Assembly: GCA_963765815.1 (NCBI GenBank)
Contig: CAVXXT010000008.1
Coordinates: 372,001 to 436,000 of the forward strand
DNA: 64,000 nt
Reading direction: 5' to 3'
Origin: DATLNF01 sp963765815
GTDB taxonomy: Bacteria > Actinomycetota > Actinomycetes > BP-191
The stretch's first letter is position 1. Every line of letters starts with the position of its first letter. Of the stretch, positions 15,214 through 23,582 are shown in pieces. The notes under the pieces were generated by a model. The model was not told the origin of the DNA. It did no database searches and saw only the letters and a program-made list of their open reading frames with translations. A program made the translations under genes and the position numbers.

Positions 15214-17472
15214 CTACGCCGAGGTCGCCCGGAACCTGCGCAGACGCAGGCTGTTCGTGACGACGAAGACGCTCGACAGCGCCATCGCCGCGCCGGCGAG
15301 CAGCGGGTTCAGCAGGCCGAGTGCGGCCAGCGGCAGCGCAGCGACGTTGTAGGCGAAGGCCCAGAACAGGTTGCCCTTGATGGTCTGCAGCGTCCTGCGG
15401 GACAGCCGGATCGCATCGGGCACGGCGCGCAGGTCGGACCGGACGAGGGTGATGTCGCTCGCCTCGATCGCGACGTCGGACCCGGCTCCCATCGCGATGC
15501 CGAGGTCGGACTGGGCCAGCGCCGCGGCGTCGTTGACGCCGTCGCCGACCATCGCGACCACCCGGCCGTCAGCCTGCAGTCGTCGGACGTGGTCGACCTT
15601 GTCCTCCGGCAGCACATCCGCGACTACCTCCGGGATGCCGACCGCATCGGCGACCGCACGGGCGGCCGCGGCGTTGTCTCCGGTCAGCAGGACGGGGACG
15701 AGCCCGATCCGGCGCAGGTCGGCGACCGCGTCGGCGCTGGTCGGCCTGATGGCGTCGCCGACGACGAGCAACGCGCGGACCGCTCCGTCCCAGGCGGCCA
15801 CCACCGCAGTCCGGCCCGCGGACTCGGCGGCATCCTTCGCGGCAGCGATGTCGGCCGGGATCAGCAGCCCCCAGTCGGCGACGAGCGAGGATCGCCCGAC
15901 GACAGCGGCATGTCCGTCGACGATGCCTTGAACGCCCAGCCCGGCGTGGCTGACGAAGTCGGTGACGTCGGGCAGCTCACCGAGCGCGTCGTGGGCGGCA
16001 CGCGTGATCGCGCTGCCGATCGGGTGAGCCGAGCCGCTCTCGAGCGCACCGACGACGCGTAGCGCTTCGGCCTCCGTCGTACCGGGGGAGACGACGACGG
16101 CATGCAGCGTCATCACACCGGTGGTCACCGTGCCGGTCTTGTCGAGGACGACGGTGTCGACCCGGCGCGTGCTCTCGAGGATCTCCGGTCCCTTGATGAG
16201 GATGCCGAGCCGTGCGCCGCGGCCGGTTCCGACGAGCAGTGCGGTCGGCGTCGCCAGTCCCAGAGCGCACGGGCAGGCGACGATCAGCACCGCCACCGCC
16301 GCGGTGAAGGCTGCCTCCGCGCCGTGGCCGGTGACCAGCCACGCCACCAGGGTTGCCGCGGCGAGCGCGATGACGACGGGCACGAAGACGGCGCTGACCC
16401 GGTCGGCCAGTCGCTGGACCTCGGCCTTGCCGCTCTGCGCCGCCTCGACGAGCCGGCCGATCTGGGCCAGCCGGGTGTCTGCGCCGATGCGGGTCGCGCG
16501 GACGACCAGCCGGCCGCTGCTGCTGGTCGTAGCACCGGTCACCTCGTCGCCGACGACGACGTCGACGGGGATGCTCTCCCCGGTGAGCAGGCTGGTGTCG
16601 ACCGCTCCGCCGCCTTCGACCACGATGCCGTCGGTCGCGATCCGCTCACCCGGCCGGACGACGAACTCGTCGTCGACGGCCAGCTGCTCGATCGGGATGC
16701 GCACCTCGGCCCGGCCGCGACGCACCGCGACGTCCTTGGCGCCGAGCTCGAGCAGCGCGCGCACCGCCGCGCCGGACCGGCGCTTCGCGCGCGCCTCGAA
16801 GTAGCGGCCGCCGAGCAGGAACACGGTGACGACGGCGGCGACCTCGAGGTAGATCTCGTCGTGGCCCGAGCCGCGCGACGCCGTCAGCCGCAGGCTCATG
16901 CGCATCCCCGTCATGCCGGCGTCGCCCACGAACAGCGCGTAGAGCGACCAGAGGTAGGCCGAGAGCGTGCCGACCGACACCAGCGTGTCCATCGTGGTCG
17001 CCCCGTGCCTCGCATTGGTCCACGCGGCTCGGTGGAACGGCAGAGCCCCCCACACCACCACTGGTGACGCGAGAGTGAGGGCGAGCCACTGCCAGCGGTC
17101 GAACTGCAGGGCGGGCACCATCGACATCGCGAGGACCGGGACGGAGAGCAGCGTGGAGACGACGAGGCGCTCGCGCAGCGCACCGGCCGCGTCCGGGCCG
17201 ATGGCCTCTCCCGTCGCCACGGCGGGAGTGCCGGCCGTGGAGGGCACGACCGCAGTCGCGCCGTACCCGGCTCGCGCGACGGCCGCGACGAGGTCGTCGG
17301 CAGACATCGTCGCGGGGTGGGCGACGCGCGCCTTCTCGGTCGCGTAGTTGACCGTCGCCTCGACCCCGTCCAGGCGGTTGAGCACCTTCTCGATCCGTGC
17401 GGCGCACGAGGCGCAGGTCATCCCGGTCACCGCGAGCACGGTGTCGGCAGTCAGCTCGCTGGTTGAGGTCAT
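15214..17472 (-). CDS. copA: Copper-exporting P1B-type ATPase CopA
   Basis: A 752-residue heavy-metal ATPase. One N-terminal HMA domain carries GMTCASC (Cys20, Cys23). The transmembrane metal site CPC is at residues 400-402, the phosphorylated DKTGT begins at Asp444, and SAHPIGSAI and GDGVNDAAAL follow. CPC and the CsoR partner indicate Cu(I) efflux. ATG 17472 sits just after the csoR stop, so the two form an operon with repressor first. It converges on the DinB gene with no gap. Confidence 0.95.
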   Translation of the reverse strand: MTSTSELTADTVLAVTGMTCASCAARIEKVLNRLDGVEATVNYATEKARVAHPATMSADDLVAAVARAGYGATAVVPSTAGTPAVATGEAIGPDAAGALRERLVVSTLLSVPVLAMSMVPALQFDRWQWLALTLASPVVVWGALPFHRAAWTNARHGATTMDTLVSVGTLSAYLWSLYALFVGDAGMTGMRMSLRLTASRGSGHDEIYLEVAAVVTVFLLGGRYFEARAKRRSGAAVRALLELGAKDVAVRRGRAEVRIPIEQLAVDDEFVVRPGERIATDGIVVEGGGAVDTSLLTGESIPVDVVVGDEVTGATTSSSGRLVVRATRIGADTRLAQIGRLVEAAQSGKAEVQRLADRVSAVFVPVVIALAAATLVAWLVTGHGAEAAFTAAVAVLIVACPCALGLATPTALLVGTGRGARLGILIKGPEILESTRRVDTVVLDKTGTVTTGVMTLHAVVVSPGTTEAEALRVVGALESGSAHPIGSAITRAAHDALGELPDVTDFVSHAGLGVQGIVDGHAAVVGRSSLVADWGLLIPADIAAAKDAAESAGRTAVVAAWDGAVRALLVVGDAIRPTSADAVADLRRIGLVPVLLTGDNAAAARAVADAVGIPEVVADVLPEDKVDHVRRLQADGRVVAMVGDGVNDAAALAQSDLGIAMGAGSDVAIEASDITLVRSDLRAVPDAIRLSRRTLQTIKGNLFWAFAYNVAALPLAALGLLNPLLAGAAMALSSVFVVTNSLRLRRFRATSA

Positions 17473-17474
17473 GG

Positions 17475-17756
17475 TCAGCTCCGGACCAGCCGCGCGATCG
17501 CGTCGGCGGCCTCCTTGAGCTTGAGCTCCTGCTCCGTCCCGCCGGCCCGCGCGGCGTCGACGAGGCAGTGGCTCATGTGGTCGTCGAGCAGGCGCAGCGC
17601 GACTGACTGCAGCGCCCTCGTCGCCGCGGACACCTGGGTGAGGATGTCGATGCAGTAGGTGTCGCTCTCGACCATGCGTGCGATGCCGCGCACCTGACCT
17701 TCGACGCGGCGCAGCCGCGCGAGGTGCTCGTCCTTCGTGTCGGTGTAGCCAGCCAT
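17475..17756 (-). CDS. csoR: Copper-sensing repressor CsoR
   Basis: A 93-residue all-helical repressor with the Cu(I) triad Cys35, His60 and Cys64 (YCIDIL and DDHMSHC), matching the Cys-His-Cys set of known CsoR. When copper binds it leaves DNA and frees copA. The operator lies just upstream. Start ATG 17756 gives the normal family length. Confidence 0.95.
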   Translation of the reverse strand: MAGYTDTKDEHLARLRRVEGQVRGIARMVESDTYCIDILTQVSAATRALQSVALRLLDDHMSHCLVDAARAGGTEQELKLKEAADAIARLVRS

Positions 17757-17779
17757 GGCTGCTCCTCTCGCCGTCCACT

Positions 17780-17803
17780 GCTGTATACCCCAGGGGGGTA
17801 CCC
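17780..17803. promoter_or_regulatory. CsoR operator
   Basis: The stretch CTGTATACCCCAGGGGGGTA is a G/C-tract pseudopalindrome of the known CsoR type (TACCCC-N-GGGGGTA). It lies about 25 bases upstream of csoR and about 52 bases from mqnA on the other strand, so copper could also touch mqnA transcription. Confidence 0.75.
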
Positions 17804-17841
17804 GCCACAACAGTGTCACGGGGCCGGGCATTCCCGCGGGT

Positions 17842-17854
17842 TAGCCTCTTGCCT
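17842..17854 (+). promoter_or_regulatory. -10 box giving a probable leaderless mqnA mRNA
   Basis: TAGCCT (TAnnnT) at 17842-17847 ends seven bases before GTG 17855; no ribosome site is visible. Confidence 0.45.
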
Positions 17855-18715
17855 GTGCCTTCCCCCGCGCCAGAACCCCAGCTGCGGCGCCCGCGCGTGG
17901 GGCACATCCAGTTCCTCAACTGCCTGCCGCTCTACTACGGCCTCGTCGCGAGCGGTGCGCTGCTGGACGTGGACCTGCGCAAGGACACGCCGGACCGGCT
18001 CAACGACCGGCTGCTCTCGGGTGACCTCGACATCGGGCCGATCAGCGCCGCGGAGTACTTGCGGCACGCCGACGAGCTGCTCGTCCTCCCCGACCTCGCG
18101 GTGGGCTCGGACGGCCCGGTGCAGTCGGTCTGCCTGGTGTCGAAGGTGCCGCTCGGCGAGCTCGACGGCCGGCGGGTCGCGCTCGGCGCGACGTCGCGCA
18201 CGTCGGTCCTTCTCGCGCAGATGGTCCTCGAGGACCGGTACGACGTCCGGCCGTCGTACTTCGACTGCCCACCCGACCTGGCCGCGATGCTGCTCGAGGC
18301 TGACGCGGCCGTCCTCATCGGCGACGTCGCGCTGCGCGCCCGCCGCGAGTCGGCCGGCCTCGGGCTGCACTGCACCGACCTCGGCGCGGAGTGGCGCGAC
18401 TGGACCGGGCTGCCGATGGTGTTCGCGGTCTGGGCGGTCCGCCGGGGCTTCGCCGAGGCGCACCCCGGTCAGGTGAAGGGCGTGCACGAGGCGTTCCGCG
18501 CCTCGCTCGACTCCTCGCTGCAGAAGGTCGACGAGATCGCGGCGCGGGCCAGCCAGTGGGAGCCGTTCACCGCGGCCGAGCTGGCGGCGTACTTCCGGGC
18601 GCTGGACTTCTCCCTCGGCCCGGCGCAGCTGGCCGGGCTGGCCGAGTTCGCCCGGCGGGCCGCGGCCCGAGGCGACCTCCCGCCGGACGTCGTCCCGGCG
18701 TTCGCGCAGGTGTGA
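17855..18715 (+). CDS. mqnA: Chorismate dehydratase MqnA
   Basis: A 286-residue periplasmic-binding-protein fold enzyme that turns chorismate into 3-enolpyruvylbenzoate, the first step of the futalosine pathway. Typical features are RVGHIQFLNCLPLYYGL at the start, GPISAAEY, and LGATSRTSVLLAQ. GTG 17855 is chosen because the sequence upstream does not resemble the family and the -10 box fits a leaderless start. It is transcribed divergently from csoR. Confidence 0.92.
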   Translation: MPSPAPEPQLRRPRVGHIQFLNCLPLYYGLVASGALLDVDLRKDTPDRLNDRLLSGDLDIGPISAAEYLRHADELLVLPDLAVGSDGPVQSVCLVSKVPLGELDGRRVALGATSRTSVLLAQMVLEDRYDVRPSYFDCPPDLAAMLLEADAAVLIGDVALRARRESAGLGLHCTDLGAEWRDWTGLPMVFAVWAVRRGFAEAHPGQVKGVHEAFRASLDSSLQKVDEIAARASQWEPFTAAELAAYFRALDFSLGPAQLAGLAEFARRAAARGDLPPDVVPAFAQV

Positions 18716-18823
18716 CCCGCGGCGATCACGAACCCAGACCCTGCTCCCGGGCTCTCCGGTCATGACCGTGTCGTCGTCACGATCGGCCGTCGTCGTGCCG
18801 GCCCTGAGCAGGAAGGACGTGCC

Positions 18824-20230
18824 ATGAGATCCGCACGGCTCGCACTCGGCGTCGCGGTGCTCGCCGCACTCGCCCCGCCGCTCGTCCACGAGGCCGCCGC
18901 GGCCGACACGACGGTGACCGCGATCGCGTTCACCTACCTGCCCGGCCAGGTGTCCATCGCGCGGGGCGACACCGTCACGTTCCTCAACCTCGACGTGGCA
19001 CCGCACAACATCGTGTCGCGGCAGACGACCAAGAAGGGCGCACTGCTCTTCGGCAGCGACACGGTCACCGCCGGCGGTCAGACTGCGGTGCGCGGCGTCG
19101 CCACGCTCAAGCCAGGCTCCTATCCGTTCTACTGCTCGGTGCACCCGACGATGCTGGGCACGCTCGCGGTGCGCCCGCCGGGCAGCGCGGTCTTCGCGAT
19201 GGTCCCCACCGCCGCGGTGGTGCCGACGCCGACGAGCATCACGACCTACGGCACCTCTCTGTACGTCACTGGCTACGGTGCCGGCACGGTGTCGTCCGTC
19301 CCGGTGCTGCCCGGCGGCGCGCTCGGCCCGGCGACGCCGTACGCGACCGGCCTGAGCAGCCCGCTGGGCATCGCGTTCGGGCCGGACGGCACGGCGTACG
19401 TCGCCGACTCGCACGCAGGCGAGGGCGCGGCGACCGTGGGTCGGGTGTGGGCCCTGCCCCCTGGCGGCGGTGACGTGTCTGCGGTCGGGCAGGTCGTCGT
19501 CGACAACCTCCCGAACGGGCGGCACAACACCAACGGCCTCGCGGTCCTCGGCGACCGGCTCTACTTCACCAACGGCAACTCCACCGACGACGGAGCGGCC
19601 GGCGGTCCGCCCGAGCAGCCGCTCAGCGGGACGATCCTCTCGGTGCCGCTGCGGACCCGTGGAGTGGATGCGGCGTCGTCGACGAAGGCGATCACCGTCG
19701 AGGCCCGCGGGCTGCGCAACGTCTACGACATCGCCTTCCGGCCGGGCACCACGCACCTGTGGGCCACGTCCAACGGACCGGACACCCTCGACCCCTACGG
19801 CGAGGACCTCCTGCACAGCTTCGACGTCCGCGCCGGCACCGTCGACTTCGGCTTCCCCGGATGCGTGTACGCCGCCGGTGCCAATGGCCCGCAGCTCGGC
19901 CAGAACCCCAACGTCGCGGCGAAGTGCAATCCCCGGCACCGTGGGCCCGAGGCGCTGCTGGGGCTGCACGTGTCGGCCGACGGGCTCGCCTTCGCGCCGA
20001 CCGGCGGCGGATGGTCCGGTGAGGCGGTGATCGCGGAGTTCGGGTCGTTCAGCGGCGTCACCGGCCACGCGGTCGTCGGCGTACCCGTGGTCGACGGCCG
20101 GGCCGGCGCCCCGGCGGTGCTGACGCCCGCTCCCGCGCCGTTGGACCTGGCCTTCGGGCCGCCGGGCACGGGGCTCTACGTCGCCGACTTCACCACCGGC
20201 AGCATCTCGCTGGTCCTGCCCGTCGCCTGA
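18824..20230 (+). CDS. Secreted cupredoxin fused to a sorbosone-dehydrogenase-like beta-propeller
   Basis: A 468-residue exported protein with a signal peptide cut near HEAAAADT. Residues 28-118 are a type-1 copper cupredoxin: His61 (APHNIV), Cys104, His107 and Met110 (YCSVHPTM) form the blue-copper site. From about residue 125 a six-bladed propeller like glucose/sorbosone dehydrogenases follows (LGIAFGPDGTAYVADS, GLRNVYDIAFRPGTTHLWATSNGPD). A ribosome site AGGAAGG precedes the ATG. It could be an electron-transfer dehydrogenase, or a copper protein displayed near CsoR/CopA. The substrate is unknown. Confidence 0.8.
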   Translation: MRSARLALGVAVLAALAPPLVHEAAAADTTVTAIAFTYLPGQVSIARGDTVTFLNLDVAPHNIVSRQTTKKGALLFGSDTVTAGGQTAVRGVATLKPGSYPFYCSVHPTMLGTLAVRPPGSAVFAMVPTAAVVPTPTSITTYGTSLYVTGYGAGTVSSVPVLPGGALGPATPYATGLSSPLGIAFGPDGTAYVADSHAGEGAATVGRVWALPPGGGDVSAVGQVVVDNLPNGRHNTNGLAVLGDRLYFTNGNSTDDGAAGGPPEQPLSGTILSVPLRTRGVDAASSTKAITVEARGLRNVYDIAFRPGTTHLWATSNGPDTLDPYGEDLLHSFDVRAGTVDFGFPGCVYAAGANGPQLGQNPNVAAKCNPRHRGPEALLGLHVSADGLAFAPTGGGWSGEAVIAEFGSFSGVTGHAVVGVPVVDGRAGAPAVLTPAPAPLDLAFGPPGTGLYVADFTTGSISLVLPVA

Positions 20231-20301
20231 CGCCGCCGCGCGGAGGGGCTCGCCGGGTCGCGGATACTGTGGGTCGACCGCCGTACGTCGGAAGGACCAC
20301 C

Positions 20302-21441
20302 GTGAGCGCCGTGCAGGACCTGCTCGACCGCGCCGCCTCGGGCGAGCGGATCTCCCCCGAGGAGGCCCTGGCGCTCTACGTCGACGCACCGCTGCACGCC
20401 CTCGGCCGCGCCGCGGACGCCGTACGCCGGCGCCGGTTCCCCGACGGGATCGCGACCTACCTGATCGACCGCAACATCAACTACACCAACGTCTGCGTCA
20501 CCGCGTGCAAGTTCTGTGCGTTCTATCGAGCCCCGGGACACAGCGAGGGCTGGGTGCGGGACCTCGACGAGATCCGCCGTCGCTGCGCCGAGGCGGTCGA
20601 GCTCGGCGCGACGCAGATCATGTTCCAGGGCGGTCACCACCCCGATTTCGGCATCGAGTACTACGAGGAGCTGTTCTCGACGGTCCGCGCGGAGTACCCG
20701 TCGCTCGCCCTGCACTCGCTCGGGGCCAGCGAGGTCATGCACATCACCCGGGTGTCCGGCATCTCCGTCGAGGACGCGATCACCCGGCTGCACGCCGCGG
20801 GCCTCGACTCGTTCGCGGGCGCCGGCGCGGAGATCCTGGTCGCGCGGCCGCGCACGGCGATCGCGCCGCTCAAGGAGTCCGGCGAGGAGTGGCTCGCCGT
20901 CATGGAGACCGCGCACCGCCTCGGCGTCGAGTCGACCGCGACATTCATGATGGGCACCGGCGAGACCAACGCCGAGCGGATCGAGCACCTGCGGATGATC
21001 CGCGACGTCCAGGACCGGACAGGCGGCTTCCGCGCGTTCATCCCGTGGACCTACCAGCCGGAGAACAACCACCTGAAGGGCCACACGCAGGCGACCTCGA
21101 TCGAGTACCTGCGGATGATCGCGGTGTCGCGGCTGTTCTTCGACAACGTCGCGCACGTCCAGGGATCGTGGCTGACCGTCGGCAAGGACGTCGGGCAGCT
21201 GACGCTCCACTTCGGCGCCGACGACCTCGGCTCGATCATGCTCGAGGAGAACGTCGTCTCGGCCGCCGGCGCGAAGCACCGCTCCAACCGGCAGGAGATC
21301 ATCGAGCTGATCCGCGCGGCCGGGCGCGTGCCCGCGCAGCGCGACACCCTGTACCGGCACCTGGTGGTCCACCGCGACCCCGCGGACGACCCGGTCGCGT
21401 CCGTGCGATCGCACCTGCCGCTCGTCACCGCGTCGGCGTGA
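20302..21441 (+). CDS. mqnC: Cyclic dehypoxanthinyl futalosine synthase MqnC (radical SAM)
   Basis: A 379-residue radical SAM enzyme closing the second ring of the naphthoquinone from dehypoxanthine futalosine. The cluster motif is CVTACKFC (Cys65, Cys69, Cys72). GGHHPDFGIEYYEE and WTYQPENNHLKGH match MqnC. GTG 20302 is preceded by GGAAGGA. Its stop overlaps the next gene by four bases. Confidence 0.93.
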   Translation: MSAVQDLLDRAASGERISPEEALALYVDAPLHALGRAADAVRRRRFPDGIATYLIDRNINYTNVCVTACKFCAFYRAPGHSEGWVRDLDEIRRRCAEAVELGATQIMFQGGHHPDFGIEYYEELFSTVRAEYPSLALHSLGASEVMHITRVSGISVEDAITRLHAAGLDSFAGAGAEILVARPRTAIAPLKESGEEWLAVMETAHRLGVESTATFMMGTGETNAERIEHLRMIRDVQDRTGGFRAFIPWTYQPENNHLKGHTQATSIEYLRMIAVSRLFFDNVAHVQGSWLTVGKDVGQLTLHFGADDLGSIMLEENVVSAAGAKHRSNRQEIIELIRAAGRVPAQRDTLYRHLVVHRDPADDPVASVRSHLPLVTASA

Positions 21442-22754
21442 GCGACGCGCCGGTCGGCGCGACGACCATGCACCTGGCGACGGTCGTCCTGCCGATGACC
21501 GGTCCGCCGGTGCACGACGGCGGGGTGGTCGTCGAGGGCGACCGCATCGCCGCCGTCGGTCCCCGCGCCGCCCTGACCGCCGAGTTCCCGCACGCACGCG
21601 CCCGCGAGTGGCCTGGCGTCATGACCCCGGGTCTGGTCAACGCGCATGCCCACCTCGAGTACGGCCCGCCGTTCGCCGACCTCGCCACGTCGGGTCTGGC
21701 CTTCGCGCAGTGGATCCAGCAGATGGCCGGCCGCCGGCGTGGGATGACGGACGCGGACTGGCTCGCGTCGGCTCGTGGCAGCGTCGCCGAGCTGCTCCGG
21801 ACCGGCACCACGTGCGTCGGCGACGTGGTGACCGTCGGCCCGGGCACCCAGGCGGCCGCACGCGCGTCGCTCGCCGGCGTCTCCTACCTCGAGGTCGTCG
21901 GCTGCGACGAGGCGGGCTGGCCGGCCGAGCGCGACCGGGTGCTCTCGCGGGTGGCGGCGGCGCCGAGCGGGCGGGCGCTCGGGCTATCCCCGCATGCCCT
22001 CTACAGCATCTCCGGCCCGGTGGTCACCGCCACCGCGGCGCTGGCCCGGGAACGCGGGTGGCGGCTGCACACCCACCTCGCGGAGAGCGCGGAGGAGGCG
22101 GAGTACGTCAGGTCCGGGGGCGGCGCGATCGGCGAGGCGCTGCAGCGCCTCGGGCTGGCGCACGACCTGCTCGGCGCCGGCGCCGGAGTGTCGCCGGCCG
22201 AGCACCTCGACGCGCTCGGCGGGCTGGGCGCCGACGTGCACGTCGCCCACGGCGTCCACCTCGACGCCGCCGACCGGGCACGGCTCCGCGACCGCGGCAC
22301 GGCCGTGGCGCTGTGCGCCCGCTCGAATCAGGTGCTCGCCGCCGGAGCGCCTCCCGTCGCCGCGCTGCTCGCCGAGGGATCGCCGATCGCCGTCGGCACG
22401 GACTCGCTCGCGTCGTCGCCGTCGCTCGACCTGCTCGCCGAGGCCGCGGCCCTGCACGCGCTCGCCCTCGGCCAGGGGTACGACCACCCCGATCTCGCAG
22501 AGCGGCTGTTCGAGGCGGTCACGACCGGCGGCGCTGCGGCCATGGGACTGACCGGCCAGAGCGGGGTCCTCGCTCCTGACGTCCGGGCCGACCTCGCGGT
22601 CTTCGACGTGACGGGCCCCGACGTGTCTGGCGCGTCGCCGTACGACGCCCTCGTCACGTTGGGCGCCGGCCGCTGCGTCCTCACGGTCGTCGCGGGGCGC
22701 ATCGTGCACCGTCGTGCGCCGCTCGAGGCTGTCGTGAACGGGCGACGGGCATGA
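21438..22754 (+). CDS. mqnX: Amidohydrolase, probable aminofutalosine deaminase MqnX
   Basis: A 438-residue metal-dependent amidohydrolase: HAHLEYG (His70, His72), HTHLAES, HGVHLDAAD and the metal aspartate in VGTDSLAS. In genomes using the futalosine route, such an enzyme deaminates aminofutalosine to futalosine. Its exact coupling to mqnC (overlapping start) and menG makes this the likely job. Other deaminases of the family (guanine, S-adenosylhomocysteine) look alike, so the substrate is inferred from context. Confidence 0.78.
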   Translation: MSDAPVGATTMHLATVVLPMTGPPVHDGGVVVEGDRIAAVGPRAALTAEFPHARAREWPGVMTPGLVNAHAHLEYGPPFADLATSGLAFAQWIQQMAGRRRGMTDADWLASARGSVAELLRTGTTCVGDVVTVGPGTQAAARASLAGVSYLEVVGCDEAGWPAERDRVLSRVAAAPSGRALGLSPHALYSISGPVVTATAALARERGWRLHTHLAESAEEAEYVRSGGGAIGEALQRLGLAHDLLGAGAGVSPAEHLDALGGLGADVHVAHGVHLDAADRARLRDRGTAVALCARSNQVLAAGAPPVAALLAEGSPIAVGTDSLASSPSLDLLAEAAALHALALGQGYDHPDLAERLFEAVTTGGAAAMGLTGQSGVLAPDVRADLAVFDVTGPDVSGASPYDALVTLGAGRCVLTVVAGRIVHRRAPLEAVVNGRRA

Positions 22755-23497
22755 CCGGTCGACGGGCGCAGCTGGACAAGACGCCGACCGACGTCGCCGC
22801 GATGTTCGACGACGTCGCGCCGCGGTACGACCGCACCAACGCGGTGCTGTCGCTCGGCATGGACCGCGGCTGGCGCACCGCCGTGGCCCGGACGGTGCGC
22901 CTCGCCCCGGGGGAGCGCGGGCTCGACCTGGCCGCGGGCACCGGCACGTCGTCGCTGGCGATCGCGAGAGATGGCGGGCAGGTCGTCGCCTGCGACTTCA
23001 GCCTCGGCATGCTGCGGGCCGGCGCGCGTCGCGGCTCGGCTCGGCCGGGTGTGTCGTTCGTCGCCGGTGACGCGCTGCACCTGCCGTTCCCGGACTCCGC
23101 GTTCGACGCCGTGTCCATCTCGTTCGGCCTCCGCAACCTGGTCGACCCTGACGCCGGGCTCCGGGAGATGCTGCGCGTGACCAGGCCCGGCGGCCGCCTC
23201 GTGGTCTGCGAGTTCAGCCACCCGACCTGGCGACCATGGCGGACGACGTACCTCAACTACCTCATGCGCGCGCTGCCGGCGGTGGCCACCCGGGTGTCGA
23301 GCAACCCGGACGCCTACGTCTACCTGGCCGAGTCGATCCGCGCGTGGCCGGACCAGCGGGCGCTGGCCGACCGGGTCACGGCGGCCGGCTGGGCCGGCGT
23401 CGCCTGGCGGGACCTGACCGGCGGCGTCGTCGCGGTCCACCGGGCGAGGCGTGGAGGCAGCTCGGCCGAGGGGGAGTCGGGGCCGGGCCCGCTGTGA
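22751..23497 (+). CDS. menG: Demethylmenaquinone methyltransferase MenG/UbiE
   Basis: A 248-residue class I SAM methyltransferase that adds the last methyl group to the menaquinone ring. It has MFDDVAPRYDRTNAVLSLGMDRGWR at the start, GLDLAAGTGTSSLAIA for SAM, and FGLRNLVDPDAGLREMLRVTRPGGRLVVCEFS, all typical of UbiE. It overlaps the amidohydrolase by four bases. The C-terminal 15 residues are a Gly/Ser extension. Confidence 0.93.
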   Translation: MTGRRAQLDKTPTDVAAMFDDVAPRYDRTNAVLSLGMDRGWRTAVARTVRLAPGERGLDLAAGTGTSSLAIARDGGQVVACDFSLGMLRAGARRGSARPGVSFVAGDALHLPFPDSAFDAVSISFGLRNLVDPDAGLREMLRVTRPGGRLVVCEFSHPTWRPWRTTYLNYLMRALPAVATRVSSNPDAYVYLAESIRAWPDQRALADRVTAAGWAGVAWRDLTGGVVAVHRARRGGSSAEGESGPGPL

Positions 23498-23582
23498 CAG
23501 GCTCCGGCCGTCGTCCTACACTGCTGCGCGACGCTCGTGAAACATTTCACAAGCACCGCGGGCGCACGAGGAGATGGCCGTC

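Noticed and set aside
18824..20230. Multicopper oxidase or nitrite reductase
   Set aside because: Only one type-1 site is visible, with no second cupredoxin domain or trinuclear-site histidines.
21438..22754. Cytosine or guanine deaminase outside the menaquinone pathway
   Set aside because: Not excluded by motifs, but the overlap with mqnC and menG makes the aminofutalosine role far more likely.
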